A DNA stretch of 64,000 nucleotides from CBDFHF01 sp965247565. GTDB lineage: Bacteria > Pseudomonadota > Gammaproteobacteria > Methylococcales > Methylomonadaceae. The notes beneath the pieces were generated by a model. It did not search any database. It saw nothing but the letters and a program-made list of their open reading frames with translations, and had not been told where the DNA came from. The stretch is taken from the NCBI GenBank assembly GCA_965247565.1, contig CBDFHF010000003.1:806001-870000 (forward strand), written 5' to 3'. Below, one piece after another: positions 41,662 to 51,538 of this stretch. How positions within the stretch are numbered: the first letter of the stretch is position 1; every line of letters begins with the position of its first letter. The translations under genes and the position numbers were made by a program.

Positions 41662-43440
41662 ATGAATACCCCAAAGGGCACTAGGCAAAAAATTGAAGAC
41701 CTTATTTTACAGGCGATAGCAAAGCTGAAGGCTGAAGGTGTGTTAGCGTCGGACATCAATCCCTCTGTTGCTGTTGAACGTAGCCGTGATGCACTGCATG
41801 GCGATTTTGCATCGAACGTGGCTCTAATGCTGGCGAAACCGGCTAAGACTAACCCTAGGCAATTAGCGCAACAACTCATCAACGCATTACCACCTGATTC
41901 AACTATTACTAAAATAGAGCTGGCGGGCCCCGGCTTTATCAATTTTTTTATAGATAGTAGTTTGCAGTATCAAATCGTTTCGCGCATTCTCATTGAGGGT
42001 CGTGAGTTTGGGTTAAGTAATATTGGTGTTGGCAAAAAAGTGCAAGTTGAATTTGTATCTGCCAACCCTACTGGGCCCTTGCACGTTGGGCATGGACGCG
42101 GTGCAGCTTATGGTTCTGCGGTTGCAGCATTATTAGAAGCTGTAGGTTTTGAAGTGCATCGCGAGTATTACGTCAATGATGCTGGTCGACAAATGGACAT
42201 ACTGGCAACCAGCATTTGGTTGCGCTATTTGGAAGCTTGCGGGGAGTTGATCGTTTTTCCCTGCAACGGTTATCGCGGTGATTACGTTAGCGAAATTGCC
42301 GCTACCATCTATAAAAATGCTAACAATGATTACCGTCGACCAGCGGGTCTAGTATTTGAAGATATTCCCGCTGATGAGCACCTGGGTGGCGATAAGGAAC
42401 TGCATATTGATGCATTAATTGCCCGTGCTAAAACATTACTGGGTTCGTCATTGTACCGTGATTTTTTTGATAAAGGTTTAGCGACCATTTTAGAAGATAT
42501 TAAAATCGATCTTCATGAGTTTGGGGTTGATTATCAGCAGTGGTTTTCAGAACGCCAATTGATGGATGACGGTTCTGTCGAGCAAGCTTTACAACGGTTG
42601 CAGTCTGGTGGACACCTTTACCAACAAGATGGCGCTACTTGGTTTGCTTCCAGTCTGTTAGGCGATGAGAAAGATCGCGTTGTTATTAGAGAGAATGGTC
42701 AGTACACGTATTTTGCTTCTGACATTGCTTATCATATGAATAAGCTGGATCGCGGATACGATCAGATAATTGATATTTGGGGTGCAGACCATCATGGTTA
42801 TGTGACCAGAGTTAAAGCATCCATTCAAGCGCTTGGTGCTGATGAGTCTAAGTTAAAGGTGTTATTGGTACAGTTCGCCGTGTTATTTCGTGGCGCTGAA
42901 AAAGTGCAAATGTCTACCCGTTCTGGAGAGTTTGTGACTTTGCGGCAATTGCGTAATGAAGTTGGTAAGGATGCCGCGCGATTTTTTTATGTCATGCGTA
43001 GATCAGAACAGCACATGGATTTTGACTTGAAACTGGCCACGTCAAAGTCGAATGAAAATCCTGTTTTTTATGTGCAATACGCTTATGCGCGTGTTTGTAG
43101 TGTGTTACGGCAGTTGGATGAAAAAGGCTTGCTTAGAAATCGCGAACAAGGCATAGATAATCTGGATAAACTGATCGAAGAACATGAACTACAATTAATG
43201 AGCACACTGGAAACATATCCTGAAGTCTTGGAACGTGCCGCCTTAAGCTATGAGCCGCATCAATTAATTCAATACTTGCGTGGCTTGGCCCATGACTTCC
43301 ATACTTATTATAACGCCCACCAGTTTCTGGTGGATAACGAGATAATCCGTGATGCACGATTAAATCTGATTTGCGCAGTCAAACAAGTACTGGCAAATGG
43401 GTTGGGTCTATTAAACATTAACACCCCAGAATCTATGTGA
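41662..43440 (+). CDS. argS: Arginyl-tRNA synthetase
   Basis: A 592-residue class I synthetase. It has the N-terminal Add-1 domain, HIGH-type motif ANPTGPLHVGHGRGAAYG (about residue 136) and the KMSKS-equivalent KVQMSTRSGEFV. A C-terminal DALR anticodon-binding domain begins YVQYAYARVCSVLRQL. Normal length. The stop overlaps the next gene (TGATG). Confidence 0.98.
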   Translation: MNTPKGTRQKIEDLILQAIAKLKAEGVLASDINPSVAVERSRDALHGDFASNVALMLAKPAKTNPRQLAQQLINALPPDSTITKIELAGPGFINFFIDSSLQYQIVSRILIEGREFGLSNIGVGKKVQVEFVSANPTGPLHVGHGRGAAYGSAVAALLEAVGFEVHREYYVNDAGRQMDILATSIWLRYLEACGELIVFPCNGYRGDYVSEIAATIYKNANNDYRRPAGLVFEDIPADEHLGGDKELHIDALIARAKTLLGSSLYRDFFDKGLATILEDIKIDLHEFGVDYQQWFSERQLMDDGSVEQALQRLQSGGHLYQQDGATWFASSLLGDEKDRVVIRENGQYTYFASDIAYHMNKLDRGYDQIIDIWGADHHGYVTRVKASIQALGADESKLKVLLVQFAVLFRGAEKVQMSTRSGEFVTLRQLRNEVGKDAARFFYVMRRSEQHMDFDLKLATSKSNENPVFYVQYAYARVCSVLRQLDEKGLLRNREQGIDNLDKLIEEHELQLMSTLETYPEVLERAALSYEPHQLIQYLRGLAHDFHTYYNAHQFLVDNEIIRDARLNLICAVKQVLANGLGLLNINTPESM

Positions 43441-44036
43441 TGGCGAGAGATTATAAACATCGGGCTCAAAACAATCGAACTTCTCAGCATAGTTCAGTAC
43501 GTGAATCAGCTGTTGGATTTTGGCAATGGATGATGATTACAGTCTTGCTTATCTCTTTTGCAGTGCTCTTGGCTTATCTGGGCACAAAAAAAGACATTAG
43601 GGTAACATCTAGCAATAATAGTCAAAAAAGCAGCAAATTAGAGGTGGGGGAAACCCAAGAAAAGCAAACTGAAATCCAACCGCAGCCTTTTAGTCCGCGA
43701 TTTGACTTTTACAATATTTTGCCATCGAAGGAACTGGTGATACCTGATTACGAAATCAAAACGCGTACTCGGGAAGAACGCTCCGGTAAGACAAAAGCAA
43801 CTAAATATATCCTGCAGGCCGGCTCGTTTAAAGACTCTAGAGAAGCTAATCAATTGAGGGCAAAGCTGGCTTTGATGGGTATTGAGTCTGTAGTAGAAAA
43901 AACCAAGGTTGGCAGTGTAACATGGAGTAGAGTCAGGCTAGGGCCATACGCGCGAATGTCAAGCGTAAGCACTATACAAACAAGACTAAAGCGAAACGGT
44001 GTTGACGTTGTTGTTACTGAGGTAAGCGGCGGCTAG
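43440..44036 (+). CDS. SPOR-domain inner-membrane protein
   Basis: A 198-residue protein starting at ATG 43440, which overlaps the argS stop. One membrane helix lies at about residues 24-44 (FWQWMMITVLLISFAVLLAY). A polar linker follows, then a C-terminal SPOR domain (KYILQAGSFKDSREANQLRA ... WSRVRLGPYARMSS). It resembles FtsN-like proteins in layout and in being next to argS, but lacks a recognisable FtsN essential segment. It likely binds septal peptidoglycan. Confidence 0.85.
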   Translation: MARDYKHRAQNNRTSQHSSVRESAVGFWQWMMITVLLISFAVLLAYLGTKKDIRVTSSNNSQKSSKLEVGETQEKQTEIQPQPFSPRFDFYNILPSKELVIPDYEIKTRTREERSGKTKATKYILQAGSFKDSREANQLRAKLALMGIESVVEKTKVGSVTWSRVRLGPYARMSSVSTIQTRLKRNGVDVVVTEVSGG

Positions 44037-44060
44037 CCAGAAAGAATATTTTTTCCAAAA

Positions 44061-44092
44061 AAGCCGGAAATAATCGGACTCCGGCTTCTTTT
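44061..44092. terminator. Bidirectional intrinsic terminator between the SPOR gene and rpsT
   Basis: AAGCCGGA (44061-44068) and TCCGGCTT (44080-44087) form a perfect 8-bp stem with an 11-base loop. It is preceded by an A-rich tract and followed by CTTTT. It serves the convergent genes on both sides. Confidence 0.8.
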
Positions 44093-44109
44093 AAAAGCAC
44101 ACTAGATGC

Positions 44110-44373
44110 TTAGGCCATTTCTTTTACTTTTGAATTAAGCCTGCTTTTGCCCCGGGAGGCTTTATTTTTGTGAATAATCCCTTTATTAACAGCAGAATCT
44201 ATAATAGGCACCGCAGTTTTCAAAGCGGCTTGCGCTTTTTCTTTGTCGCCTGCATTGACTGCGGCGATAACTTTTTTAACAAAAGTACGTAAGTTGCTGC
44301 GTTGTCCTGCGTTGCGAATACGGCTTTTTTCCGCTTGCTTCGCGCGCTTTCTAGCTTGTGCTGTATTAGCCAT
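44110..44373 (-). CDS. rpsT: 30S ribosomal protein S20
   Basis: An 87-residue basic protein beginning MANTAQARKRAKQAEKSRIR, with LRTFVKKVIAAVNAGDKEKA and HKNKASRGKSRLNSKVK. This is the complete S20 pattern. It has its own strong promoter at 44410-44438 and a shared terminator. Confidence 0.98.
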   Translation of the reverse strand: MANTAQARKRAKQAEKSRIRNAGQRSNLRTFVKKVIAAVNAGDKEKAQAALKTAVPIIDSAVNKGIIHKNKASRGKSRLNSKVKEMA

Positions 44374-44409
44374 TGGTTCTCAATTCTGATGATAGTTAAA
44401 TAGCAGCGC

Positions 44410-44438
44410 ATTATCTTTTCAAATGCTGTTATTGTCAA
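44410..44438 (-). promoter_or_regulatory. rpsT sigma70 promoter
   Basis: On the minus strand, TTGACA (44438-44433) and GATAAT (44415-44410) are separated by exactly 17 bp and lie 37 bp upstream of the rpsT start. This is a near-consensus sigma70 promoter. Confidence 0.75.
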
Positions 44439-44945
44439 CCTTTCCAACGCATTTGCTTACGGAGTAGCACTTGGCTGGGCAGCTATTTAAATGGACGATT
44501 GTTGCTAGCATGACCATCACCTTGCGCACTCTAGGTTTTGTCCGGTTTGTGCTGATGGCCCGTATTTTTGATTAACCCCGGCTACCGATTAATTTCCTGT
44601 CAGTATTTTAGGCCTTAATACAAAGTCTTGGTGTCGACTGTTACTTCAAGGCATAAAAACGCCAGCATGCCGTGGTATTCATGGATGTTTGTCAGTCTTG
44701 TATTAAATGTGTGTCACGGGCCTGACTTGGAGAAGCACTTCCTCACCCAATTTTATTAAGAATACTAATGAAAGAACATATTTATTAGCTAATCAATGAC
44801 AGATTGCTGTTTGGTTTGAGAGCATCATAATGGTAGTCTGCAGCCTTACTATCCATGTAATCACGTTATTTGCAATCGGCTTAAGACTGGGGCATTTGAT
44901 TATCACACATGATAGAATTACCATTTTTAAAATAACTGGTTATTA
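44439..44945. other. Intergenic stretch between rpsT and ribF
   Basis: About 500 bp without a recognisable gene, RNA or repeat. It separates divergent transcription units and must hold the ribF promoter; I could not place one convincingly. No FMN-riboswitch core was recognised. Confidence 0.45.
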
Positions 44946-45899
44946 ATGCGTTTAGTTAGGGGCTTAACACACACCGATCCGCTAATCGATGGCTGTGTAT
45001 TAACCATTGGCAATTTTGATGGCTTACATTTAGGCCATCAAGAGGTCATAAAAAAACTCGCTGAGCGCGGCAAGATGTTAGGACTGCCTGTAGTAGTTAT
45101 GATCTTTGAGCCGCAGCCATTAGAGTATTTTCTTAACGATCATGCACCATCTCGATTGATGCGTTTGCGCGAAAAAGTGATTCAATTTGCCAAATTGCCT
45201 GTGGATCAATTGTTAATTATGCCGTTTAATCAGCATATTGCTAACTACGACGCCGAGCGTTTTATTGGTGATGTGTTAATTAAAAAGCTGAATATAAAAT
45301 ATTTGGTTATTGGTGATGACTTTCATTTTGGCAAAGCTAGGCGTGGGAATTTTGCCATGCTCAAAGAACACGGCAGGCAATATGGTTTTCATGTTGAAGA
45401 TACCGGCTCATTTCAAAAAGGCGGCTTGCGTGTCAGCAGCACTTTGATCCGAGACGCGTTGGGCGAAGGTGATTTGGCTCAGGCAGAAAAGTTGTTGGGC
45501 CAGTGCTATTCGATCTGTGGACGCGTTGCGCATGGCGATAAATTGGGCAGAACTATTGGCTTTCCCACTGCAAACATAAGAATGTTTAGGAAAAACACAC
45601 CGATCAATGGTGTATTTGCCGTTACCATGACCGGCATTGACGATTTGGAATTTAAAGGAATTGCTAATGTGGGTACCAGGCCAACAGTTGATGGCAGTCA
45701 AAAAGTGATACTGGAAACCCACTTATTTGATTTTAATAAAAATATTTACGGGCGCTATGTTGAAGTAAATTTCAGAAAAAAAATAAGGGATGAAATTCGT
45801 TTTAATTCATTGGATGAATTAAAAGCCCAAATTTTAAAAGATGTTATTGAAACTAAAAAGTTTTTTGCCGAGTTGAATCGTTATGACAATGGATTATAA
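44946..45899 (+). CDS. ribF: Bifunctional riboflavin kinase / FAD synthetase
   Basis: A 317-residue protein. The N-terminal nucleotidyltransferase domain has LTIGNFDGLHLGHQEVI (HxGH), IGDDFHFGKARRGNFAML and RVSSTLIRDAL. The C-terminal kinase domain has GRVAHGDKLGRTIGFPTANI and GIANVGTRPTVDG. It makes FMN and FAD. The stop overlaps the ileS start by 17 bp. Confidence 0.97.
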   Translation: MRLVRGLTHTDPLIDGCVLTIGNFDGLHLGHQEVIKKLAERGKMLGLPVVVMIFEPQPLEYFLNDHAPSRLMRLREKVIQFAKLPVDQLLIMPFNQHIANYDAERFIGDVLIKKLNIKYLVIGDDFHFGKARRGNFAMLKEHGRQYGFHVEDTGSFQKGGLRVSSTLIRDALGEGDLAQAEKLLGQCYSICGRVAHGDKLGRTIGFPTANIRMFRKNTPINGVFAVTMTGIDDLEFKGIANVGTRPTVDGSQKVILETHLFDFNKNIYGRYVEVNFRKKIRDEIRFNSLDELKAQILKDVIETKKFFAELNRYDNGL

Positions 45900-48714
45900 A
45901 AATACTCTGAATTTACCCAAAACCGCCTTTCCTATGAAAGGCAACTTAGCACAGCGTGAGCCAGAACGCTTAAAGCAATGGAATGAAATCCAGCTCTACC
46001 AAAAAATCAGAGCTGCTTTTGTTGGGCGTCCTAAGTTCATTTTACACGACGGACCTCCTTACGCAAATGGCGAAATTCATATTGGTCATGCGGTTAATAA
46101 GGTATTAAAAGATATCATTATCAAATCCAAAACATTGAGTGGTTTTGACGCACCTTATGTGCCGGGTTGGGATTGTCACGGTTTACCAATTGAATTACAG
46201 GTTGAGAAAAAAGTCGGCAAAGCTGGGGTTAAAGTTACACCTGCGGAATTTCGTAAGGCATGCCGCGAATATGCCGCCAAGCAAGTTGCTATCCAGAAAG
46301 AAGCATTTATTCGCTTGGGAATTTTGGGTGATTGGCAAAATTCGTATCTAACAATGGATTTTGCTTTTGAAGCCGACATCGTTCGTTCATTAGGAAAAAT
46401 CAGTAGCAAACACCACATCAGCAAAGGCGCCAAACCGGTGCACTGGTGCACTGATTGCGGGTCGGCTTTAGCCGAAGCAGAGGTTGAATACGAAGATAAA
46501 CATTCTCCGGCCATTGACGTTCGATTTATGGTGGTTGACGTCGCTGCTTTTATGGCAAGTTGCCATCACGCCCCAGAGCACGAAGGCGAAGGGGAGTTAT
46601 CCGTTGTTATTTGGACAACCACACCCTGGACACTACCTGCCAATCAAGGGGTAGCCTTGAATCCTGAGCTGGATTATGCCGTGGTGCAATGCGAAAAAGA
46701 CGGTCAAAAAGAGCGTCTAGTAATCGCCGAAGTGTTAATGAAAGACGCTATGCTGCGTTATGGCATTGAACAGTATCACGTCATCGCTTACTGCAAAGGC
46801 GCCGCTTTAGAACATCAATTATTGCGCCATCCGTTTTATGATCGTCAGGTACCTGTTATTCTGGGTGACCATGTTACCACTGATGCCGGTACCGGCGCCG
46901 TTCATACTGCACCAGGCCATGGCCAGGAGGACTATGTAGTTGGCCAAAAATATGGTTTACCGATTGATAATCCTGTTGGCAATGATGGGGTATTTTTACC
47001 CAATACCGAACTCTTTGCAGGCGAGCATGTATTTAATGCCAATGCCCATGTGGTTAAAGTGCTAGAAGAGCACGGTAAGCTAGTTCATCATCAATCTATC
47101 TTACATAGCTATCCACATTGCTGGCGGCATAAAACCCCCATAATTTTTCGGGCAACGCCTCAATGGTTTATTTCTATGGCGCAAAATAAACTCCGCGATC
47201 AAGCCTTAAATGAGGTCAAGCGTACAGATTGGATTCCCGATTGGGGACAGGCACGTATCGAGAGCATGATCGAAGGCCGGCCAGATTGGTGTATTTCCCG
47301 CCAGCGTACTTGGGGAGTACCCATTACGTTTTTTGTGCATAAAGAAACCGGCGAATTACATCCACGCACAGCCGAATTGGTTGAACAAGTCGCTAAACGC
47401 ATTGAAGCTAAGGGCATTGATGCTTGGTTTGAACTGGATGCAGCCGAGTTATTAGGTAACGACGCAAGCAATTACGATAAAACCACGGATACATTAGATG
47501 TGTGGTTTGATTCCGGCGTTACTCATGCCTGTGTGCTATCCAAGCGCGAACAACTCAAGTTCCCCGCTGATTTGTATTTGGAAGGTTCAGATCAACATCG
47601 AGGCTGGTTTCAATCTTCACTGCTCACATCAATCGCAATGAATGATGTCGCACCTTATAAATCGGTGTTAACACATGGTTTTACCGTTGATAAAAACGGT
47701 GAAAAAATGTCCAAGTCCAAAGGTAATGTGGTTCCACCGCAAGCGGTAATGAAAAATTTGGGAGCCGATGTATTGAGGTTGTGGGTGGCATCAACAGATT
47801 ATCGGGGTGAAATGCGAGTTTCAGATGAAATTCTGGAGCGTACTTCAGATGGTTATAGAAGATTAAGAAACACCGCCCGTTTCTTGTTATCAAATCTGGA
47901 CGGTTTTGATCCAGCCGAACATAAGGTAGAAAATAGCGACTTGCTTGCCCTAGACCGTTGGGTTATCGATAGAGCCTATCAATTGCAAGAAGAAGTTAAA
48001 GCCGCTTATGAGGCTTATCAATTCCAGCATATTTTCCAAAAAGTCCATCATTTTTGTGTGATCGATCTGGGTGGCTTTTATCTGGATATTATTAAAGATC
48101 GCCAATACACTGCTAAATCAGATGGGTTGGCGCGGCGATCTGCGCAAACTGCCATGTTCCATGTTCTGGAAGCATTAACTCGGTGGTTAGCACCAATTAT
48201 TAGTTATACGGCTGATGAAATATGGCAATATCTTCCAGGCACGCGTAGCGAATCGGTTTTTTTGGAAACGTGGTACCAAGATTTATTTGAGCTATCTGAA
48301 CGCGACCCACTTAATCGCGATTTTTGGCAAACCATTATGACTGTGCGTACTGCAGTCAGTAAAGAACTGGAAAAGAGCCGAACAAACGGGGACATTGGTG
48401 CCTCTCTGAATGCCGAAGTTGAGCTGTACTGTAATGCAGGCTATTTTGAAACGTTAAACCTGATTGCCAGTGAACTGCACTTTGTATTCATCACCTCCAA
48501 AGCATCAGTCTTCACAGAAACCTCTCCGTCTGAAGGCGCTGTATCAACAGAAATAGAAGGAATTAAATTAAAGGTAGTCACGTCCGAACATACAAAATGC
48601 GTTCGTTGTTGGCATCAACGACCAGATATAGGTGCTAATCAGGAGCATCCTGAATTATGCGGTCGTTGTGTAGAGAACGTCGCCGGTGCCGGTGAATTCA
48701 GACAATTTGCGTGA
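45883..48714 (+). CDS. ileS: Isoleucyl-tRNA synthetase
   Basis: A 943-residue class Ia synthetase. It has PPYANGEIHIGHAVNK (HIGH), the editing domain with TTTPWTLPANQGVA, DVWFDSGVTH and GEKMSKSKGN (KMSKS). A C-terminal zinc ribbon (CVRCWHQRP...CGRC) is present. The ATG at 45883 is inside ribF; the next in-frame ATG is at 45889. The bacterial-type length is normal. Confidence 0.98.
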   Translation: MTMDYKNTLNLPKTAFPMKGNLAQREPERLKQWNEIQLYQKIRAAFVGRPKFILHDGPPYANGEIHIGHAVNKVLKDIIIKSKTLSGFDAPYVPGWDCHGLPIELQVEKKVGKAGVKVTPAEFRKACREYAAKQVAIQKEAFIRLGILGDWQNSYLTMDFAFEADIVRSLGKISSKHHISKGAKPVHWCTDCGSALAEAEVEYEDKHSPAIDVRFMVVDVAAFMASCHHAPEHEGEGELSVVIWTTTPWTLPANQGVALNPELDYAVVQCEKDGQKERLVIAEVLMKDAMLRYGIEQYHVIAYCKGAALEHQLLRHPFYDRQVPVILGDHVTTDAGTGAVHTAPGHGQEDYVVGQKYGLPIDNPVGNDGVFLPNTELFAGEHVFNANAHVVKVLEEHGKLVHHQSILHSYPHCWRHKTPIIFRATPQWFISMAQNKLRDQALNEVKRTDWIPDWGQARIESMIEGRPDWCISRQRTWGVPITFFVHKETGELHPRTAELVEQVAKRIEAKGIDAWFELDAAELLGNDASNYDKTTDTLDVWFDSGVTHACVLSKREQLKFPADLYLEGSDQHRGWFQSSLLTSIAMNDVAPYKSVLTHGFTVDKNGEKMSKSKGNVVPPQAVMKNLGADVLRLWVASTDYRGEMRVSDEILERTSDGYRRLRNTARFLLSNLDGFDPAEHKVENSDLLALDRWVIDRAYQLQEEVKAAYEAYQFQHIFQKVHHFCVIDLGGFYLDIIKDRQYTAKSDGLARRSAQTAMFHVLEALTRWLAPIISYTADEIWQYLPGTRSESVFLETWYQDLFELSERDPLNRDFWQTIMTVRTAVSKELEKSRTNGDIGASLNAEVELYCNAGYFETLNLIASELHFVFITSKASVFTETSPSEGAVSTEIEGIKLKVVTSEHTKCVRCWHQRPDIGANQEHPELCGRCVENVAGAGEFRQFA

Positions 48715-48721
48715 TTAACTG

Positions 48722-49195
48722 ATGATGAAATGGTTGTGGTTGTCTTTGTTGGCGTTGGTCTTGGATCAGGGTAGTAAATTGCTTGTGGATAGCGCAATGC
48801 AGTTGTACCAATCCATCCCTGTTATCCCCTATTTTAGTCTGACTTATGTGCGTAATACCGGTGCCGCATTTAGCTTTTTAAGTGAGGCCGGCGGATGGCA
48901 GCGCTGGTTTTTTGCCGGATTAGCATTGGTTATGAGCGTGGTAATTGCTGTTTGGTTGTCTCGTCTTAAACAACACGAAACATTGCTAGCCGTCGCCTTA
49001 TCATTGGTGCTGGGTGGCGCTGTAGGAAATTTGATTGATCGACTGGCTTACGGTTACGTCATCGACTTTCTGGATGTGTACGTTGATAACTGGCATTGGC
49101 CCGCTTTCAACATTGCCGATTCTGCAATTACTCTAGGGGTGATTTTAATGTTACTCGAGTCGTTAGGCTTAATCGGCACCAAAAAAAAACCCTAG
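48722..49195 (+). CDS. lspA: Lipoprotein signal peptidase
   Basis: A 157-residue four-helix membrane protease. Catalytic Asp residues lie in GNLIDRLAYGYVIDFLDVY and FNIADSAITLG, and the conserved VRNTGAAFSFL is present. It cleaves prolipoprotein signals, such as those of MltB and RlpA here. It lies 7 bp after ileS, the standard ribF-ileS-lspA order. Confidence 0.97.
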   Translation: MMKWLWLSLLALVLDQGSKLLVDSAMQLYQSIPVIPYFSLTYVRNTGAAFSFLSEAGGWQRWFFAGLALVMSVVIAVWLSRLKQHETLLAVALSLVLGGAVGNLIDRLAYGYVIDFLDVYVDNWHWPAFNIADSAITLGVILMLLESLGLIGTKKKP

Positions 49196-49377
49196 GAAAT
49201 TTTGTAATTCTTCTCCGGCAAGACTTTGGTGGGTTTCAAGTGTTCTTGAGTACGAAGTGAATTACACAATTTATTGATCCGGCTTTTTTTATGTTTGAAG
49301 CAGAAAAGAAATTGATACTTCATGAGGCCATCAATAGCGTTCACTTCAAAATTGGGTCAAACCGCATTCTGCATTAT

Positions 49378-50361
49378 TCATAACTTACCCAGAATTTTAT
49401 CCATAACCCAGCTGGTATGACTTGCCGTCAATCCGTTAGAAGGATGAGTGCTTAGCCCGGATAAATGATCCCGCATATTTTGTATGTGAAACAATTGGAC
49501 ATTGTCAGGATGCTCGATGACCATTTCTTGTCTTCCGGCGCTATTCATCAATACGATGGGTTCGTTTTTGAACATAGAAAACTCAATCTTACCTTCGCTG
49601 CCGAAAACGCTGGCGCGGTCTTCATCCAAAAAACTGGCAAAATTCCAATAGCCCGAGCCGGTAATGTTATTTGTATGTAACCAGCTTGCTGCAACCGCAT
49701 CTTTGGCTTGGTATATACCTTGCTGATTTATGCTGTGGCCGCTGACCTGTGCTATTTCGCCGAAAAAATAAGTCAACAAATCCAAACCGTGAGAAGCCAA
49801 ATCATCAAAATAGCCACCGGGTGCAATAGCAGGGTCGGTTCGCCAATTATAGGATTTATCCAGATCTTTATGGGACGGCGAGCGAACATAATGCCACTCC
49901 ACATGCCTGATGGCGCCAATTTCGCCGCTATCCAACCATTGTTTAATTTGCTGAAATCTTGGCAATGAGCGTCGGTAATAAGCCACAAACAAAGGAGTCG
50001 CTTTTTGCTCAAAGGCCGCCAAAATGGCCATACAATCCTTATAACTGGGCGCCATCGGTTTTTCAATGCAACACGGCTTACCCGCTTTGGCAACTTGTAA
50101 AGCATAGTACTTATGGCTATCCGGTGGCGTTGCGATATAAATGGCATCAACCTCAGCATCGTCGATCAATTGCGGGGCATTGTCGTAAAATTTTTCAATG
50201 CCATGCCTTTTTGCATAGTCCGCCGCCTTATCTAAGTGCCGACACATCACCGCAGCGACATCAAAACCTGAAACTTTTCTAAAAGCGGGGCCACTTTTAA
50301 CTTCAGTCACATTACCGCAACCGATAAAGCCCCAGCGAATAGGTGTTTTATTATTGAGCAT
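49378..50361 (-). CDS. Gfo/Idh/MocA family NAD(P)-dependent oxidoreductase
   Basis: A 327-residue protein, start at ATG 50361 (an upstream TTG adds seven residues). It has the Rossmann motif WGFIGCGNVTEVKSGPAF, CCIEKPMAPSYKDC with the conserved EKP, and a C-terminal alpha/beta domain with GGYFDDLASHGLDLLTYFFG. It oxidises or reduces a sugar or cyclitol; the substrate cannot be told from context. It stands alone. Confidence 0.88.
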   Translation of the reverse strand: MLNNKTPIRWGFIGCGNVTEVKSGPAFRKVSGFDVAAVMCRHLDKAADYAKRHGIEKFYDNAPQLIDDAEVDAIYIATPPDSHKYYALQVAKAGKPCCIEKPMAPSYKDCMAILAAFEQKATPLFVAYYRRSLPRFQQIKQWLDSGEIGAIRHVEWHYVRSPSHKDLDKSYNWRTDPAIAPGGYFDDLASHGLDLLTYFFGEIAQVSGHSINQQGIYQAKDAVAASWLHTNNITGSGYWNFASFLDEDRASVFGSEGKIEFSMFKNEPIVLMNSAGRQEMVIEHPDNVQLFHIQNMRDHLSGLSTHPSNGLTASHTSWVMDKILGKL

Positions 50362-50526
50362 ATCATTTTTAACCAGTAACAAAGGTGAGTAGTGCGAACC
50401 TCGATATTTTTGACTTGGAAAGGCTAATCACTACTTATAAATTCATTTACAGTGCTAAGAATTTTTTCCAGAAATAGATAATTAAACGCAGGTCAGGAAG
50501 TTTTGATTTTTATTTGGCGATTCAAT

Positions 50527-50922
50527 TTAAGAAAGCCAATACAAAATCGCCGAGCAAAGCGCCAAACCAGTCATGTTATAAGAACCAACCACAGCGGCAT
50601 ACAAACCGGGATAAACCATATTCGGTGAGATGGCGTTTACAGTCGTAATAGTCGCCCCATAGCCGATACCAATTACAAGCCCAATTTGAAGATAATCCCA
50701 AAGCGACTGGGCTTGCGCAAGTTGTACAAGGTAACTGGTTGCAAATGCCGCTACCAAACAACCTAGTAGAGGTCCTACATAATAAATGGTAACTGGCCGC
50801 CATTTCGGCGGGCGCTCAAAGCCAACTGCTTTATCCCATTGCTTACCAAACAACGGTGTAAACCAAATACCTCCGAGCGCAAAATACCCAAAACCAGCAG
50901 CAAGTACAGCAAGCAAATTCAT
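50527..50922 (-). CDS. DUF1761 membrane protein
   Basis: A 131-residue protein; the start at 50922 has a GGGAGG site 7 bp upstream. Four hydrophobic helices are visible, with ALGGIWFTPLFGKQWDKAVG after the first, the DUF1761 signature. Function unknown. Confidence 0.8.
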   Translation of the reverse strand: MNLLAVLAAGFGYFALGGIWFTPLFGKQWDKAVGFERPPKWRPVTIYYVGPLLGCLVAAFATSYLVQLAQAQSLWDYLQIGLVIGIGYGATITTVNAISPNMVYPGLYAAVVGSYNMTGLALCSAILYWLS

Positions 50923-50952
50923 AGGAATGCCTCCCTTTTTGTAGTATGTCAC

Positions 50953-51538
50953 ATATTGTAACGGTTTAATCAGAGTTCGCTCAGCAAATCAGCTATAGGT
51001 GATTACAAGCCAGCCAACCAGCTAAGCGTGTAATAGTTTAATAAAACAGGAGCCTCCTAAAGGCAGATTTATAATACCCATATGCAGGCAACGGGTTTCG
51101 CAGGTAAAAAAAGCCGCTATTGAATCTACAGCGGTCCTCTTAGCGAAAGAACTCGGGTGACATACGGATTCATTCAAGAGCAACAGAGCGTGTGTTTAGA
51201 TATCCGACTTTTGTTGACCATTACACCGTAGCCTGATCGACATTGAGGTAGATATAAGGCAACTCGTTTTTTAAGTTACCTACTTTTGCTAGGGCAGATC
51301 AGAATTTGCCTTACCAAACATTTCATAGTGCCCATGATCATAGGCTGTAGTATTCTAAGCATTGATGCAGACTCAGTGTTTACGCTTAATAAATCAGTTT
51401 GTTTGCATGGTTTCTACCTAAAAATCGCCACCCACCTGAATGGGTCGAATTGTTTCCAAGCTTGGTGATTATGCTACTGAGCAACTATTCATACGATTTC
51501 GGCGAAGCTCAACCCCTTAAAGCTCACCAGGAGGCCAA
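50953..51538. other. 586-bp intergenic stretch before the hybrid kinase gene
   Basis: No gene was recognised. An open frame at 51286-51468 has no coding character. The right end has a strong ribosome-binding site (AGGAGG) for the kinase's TTG start. No known riboswitch motif was recognised. Confidence 0.45.

Noticed and set aside
44374..44945. FMN riboswitch upstream of ribF
   Set aside because: The position invites it, but I could not find the conserved RFN-element core (such as AGGGC...CCCT blocks) in the stretch.
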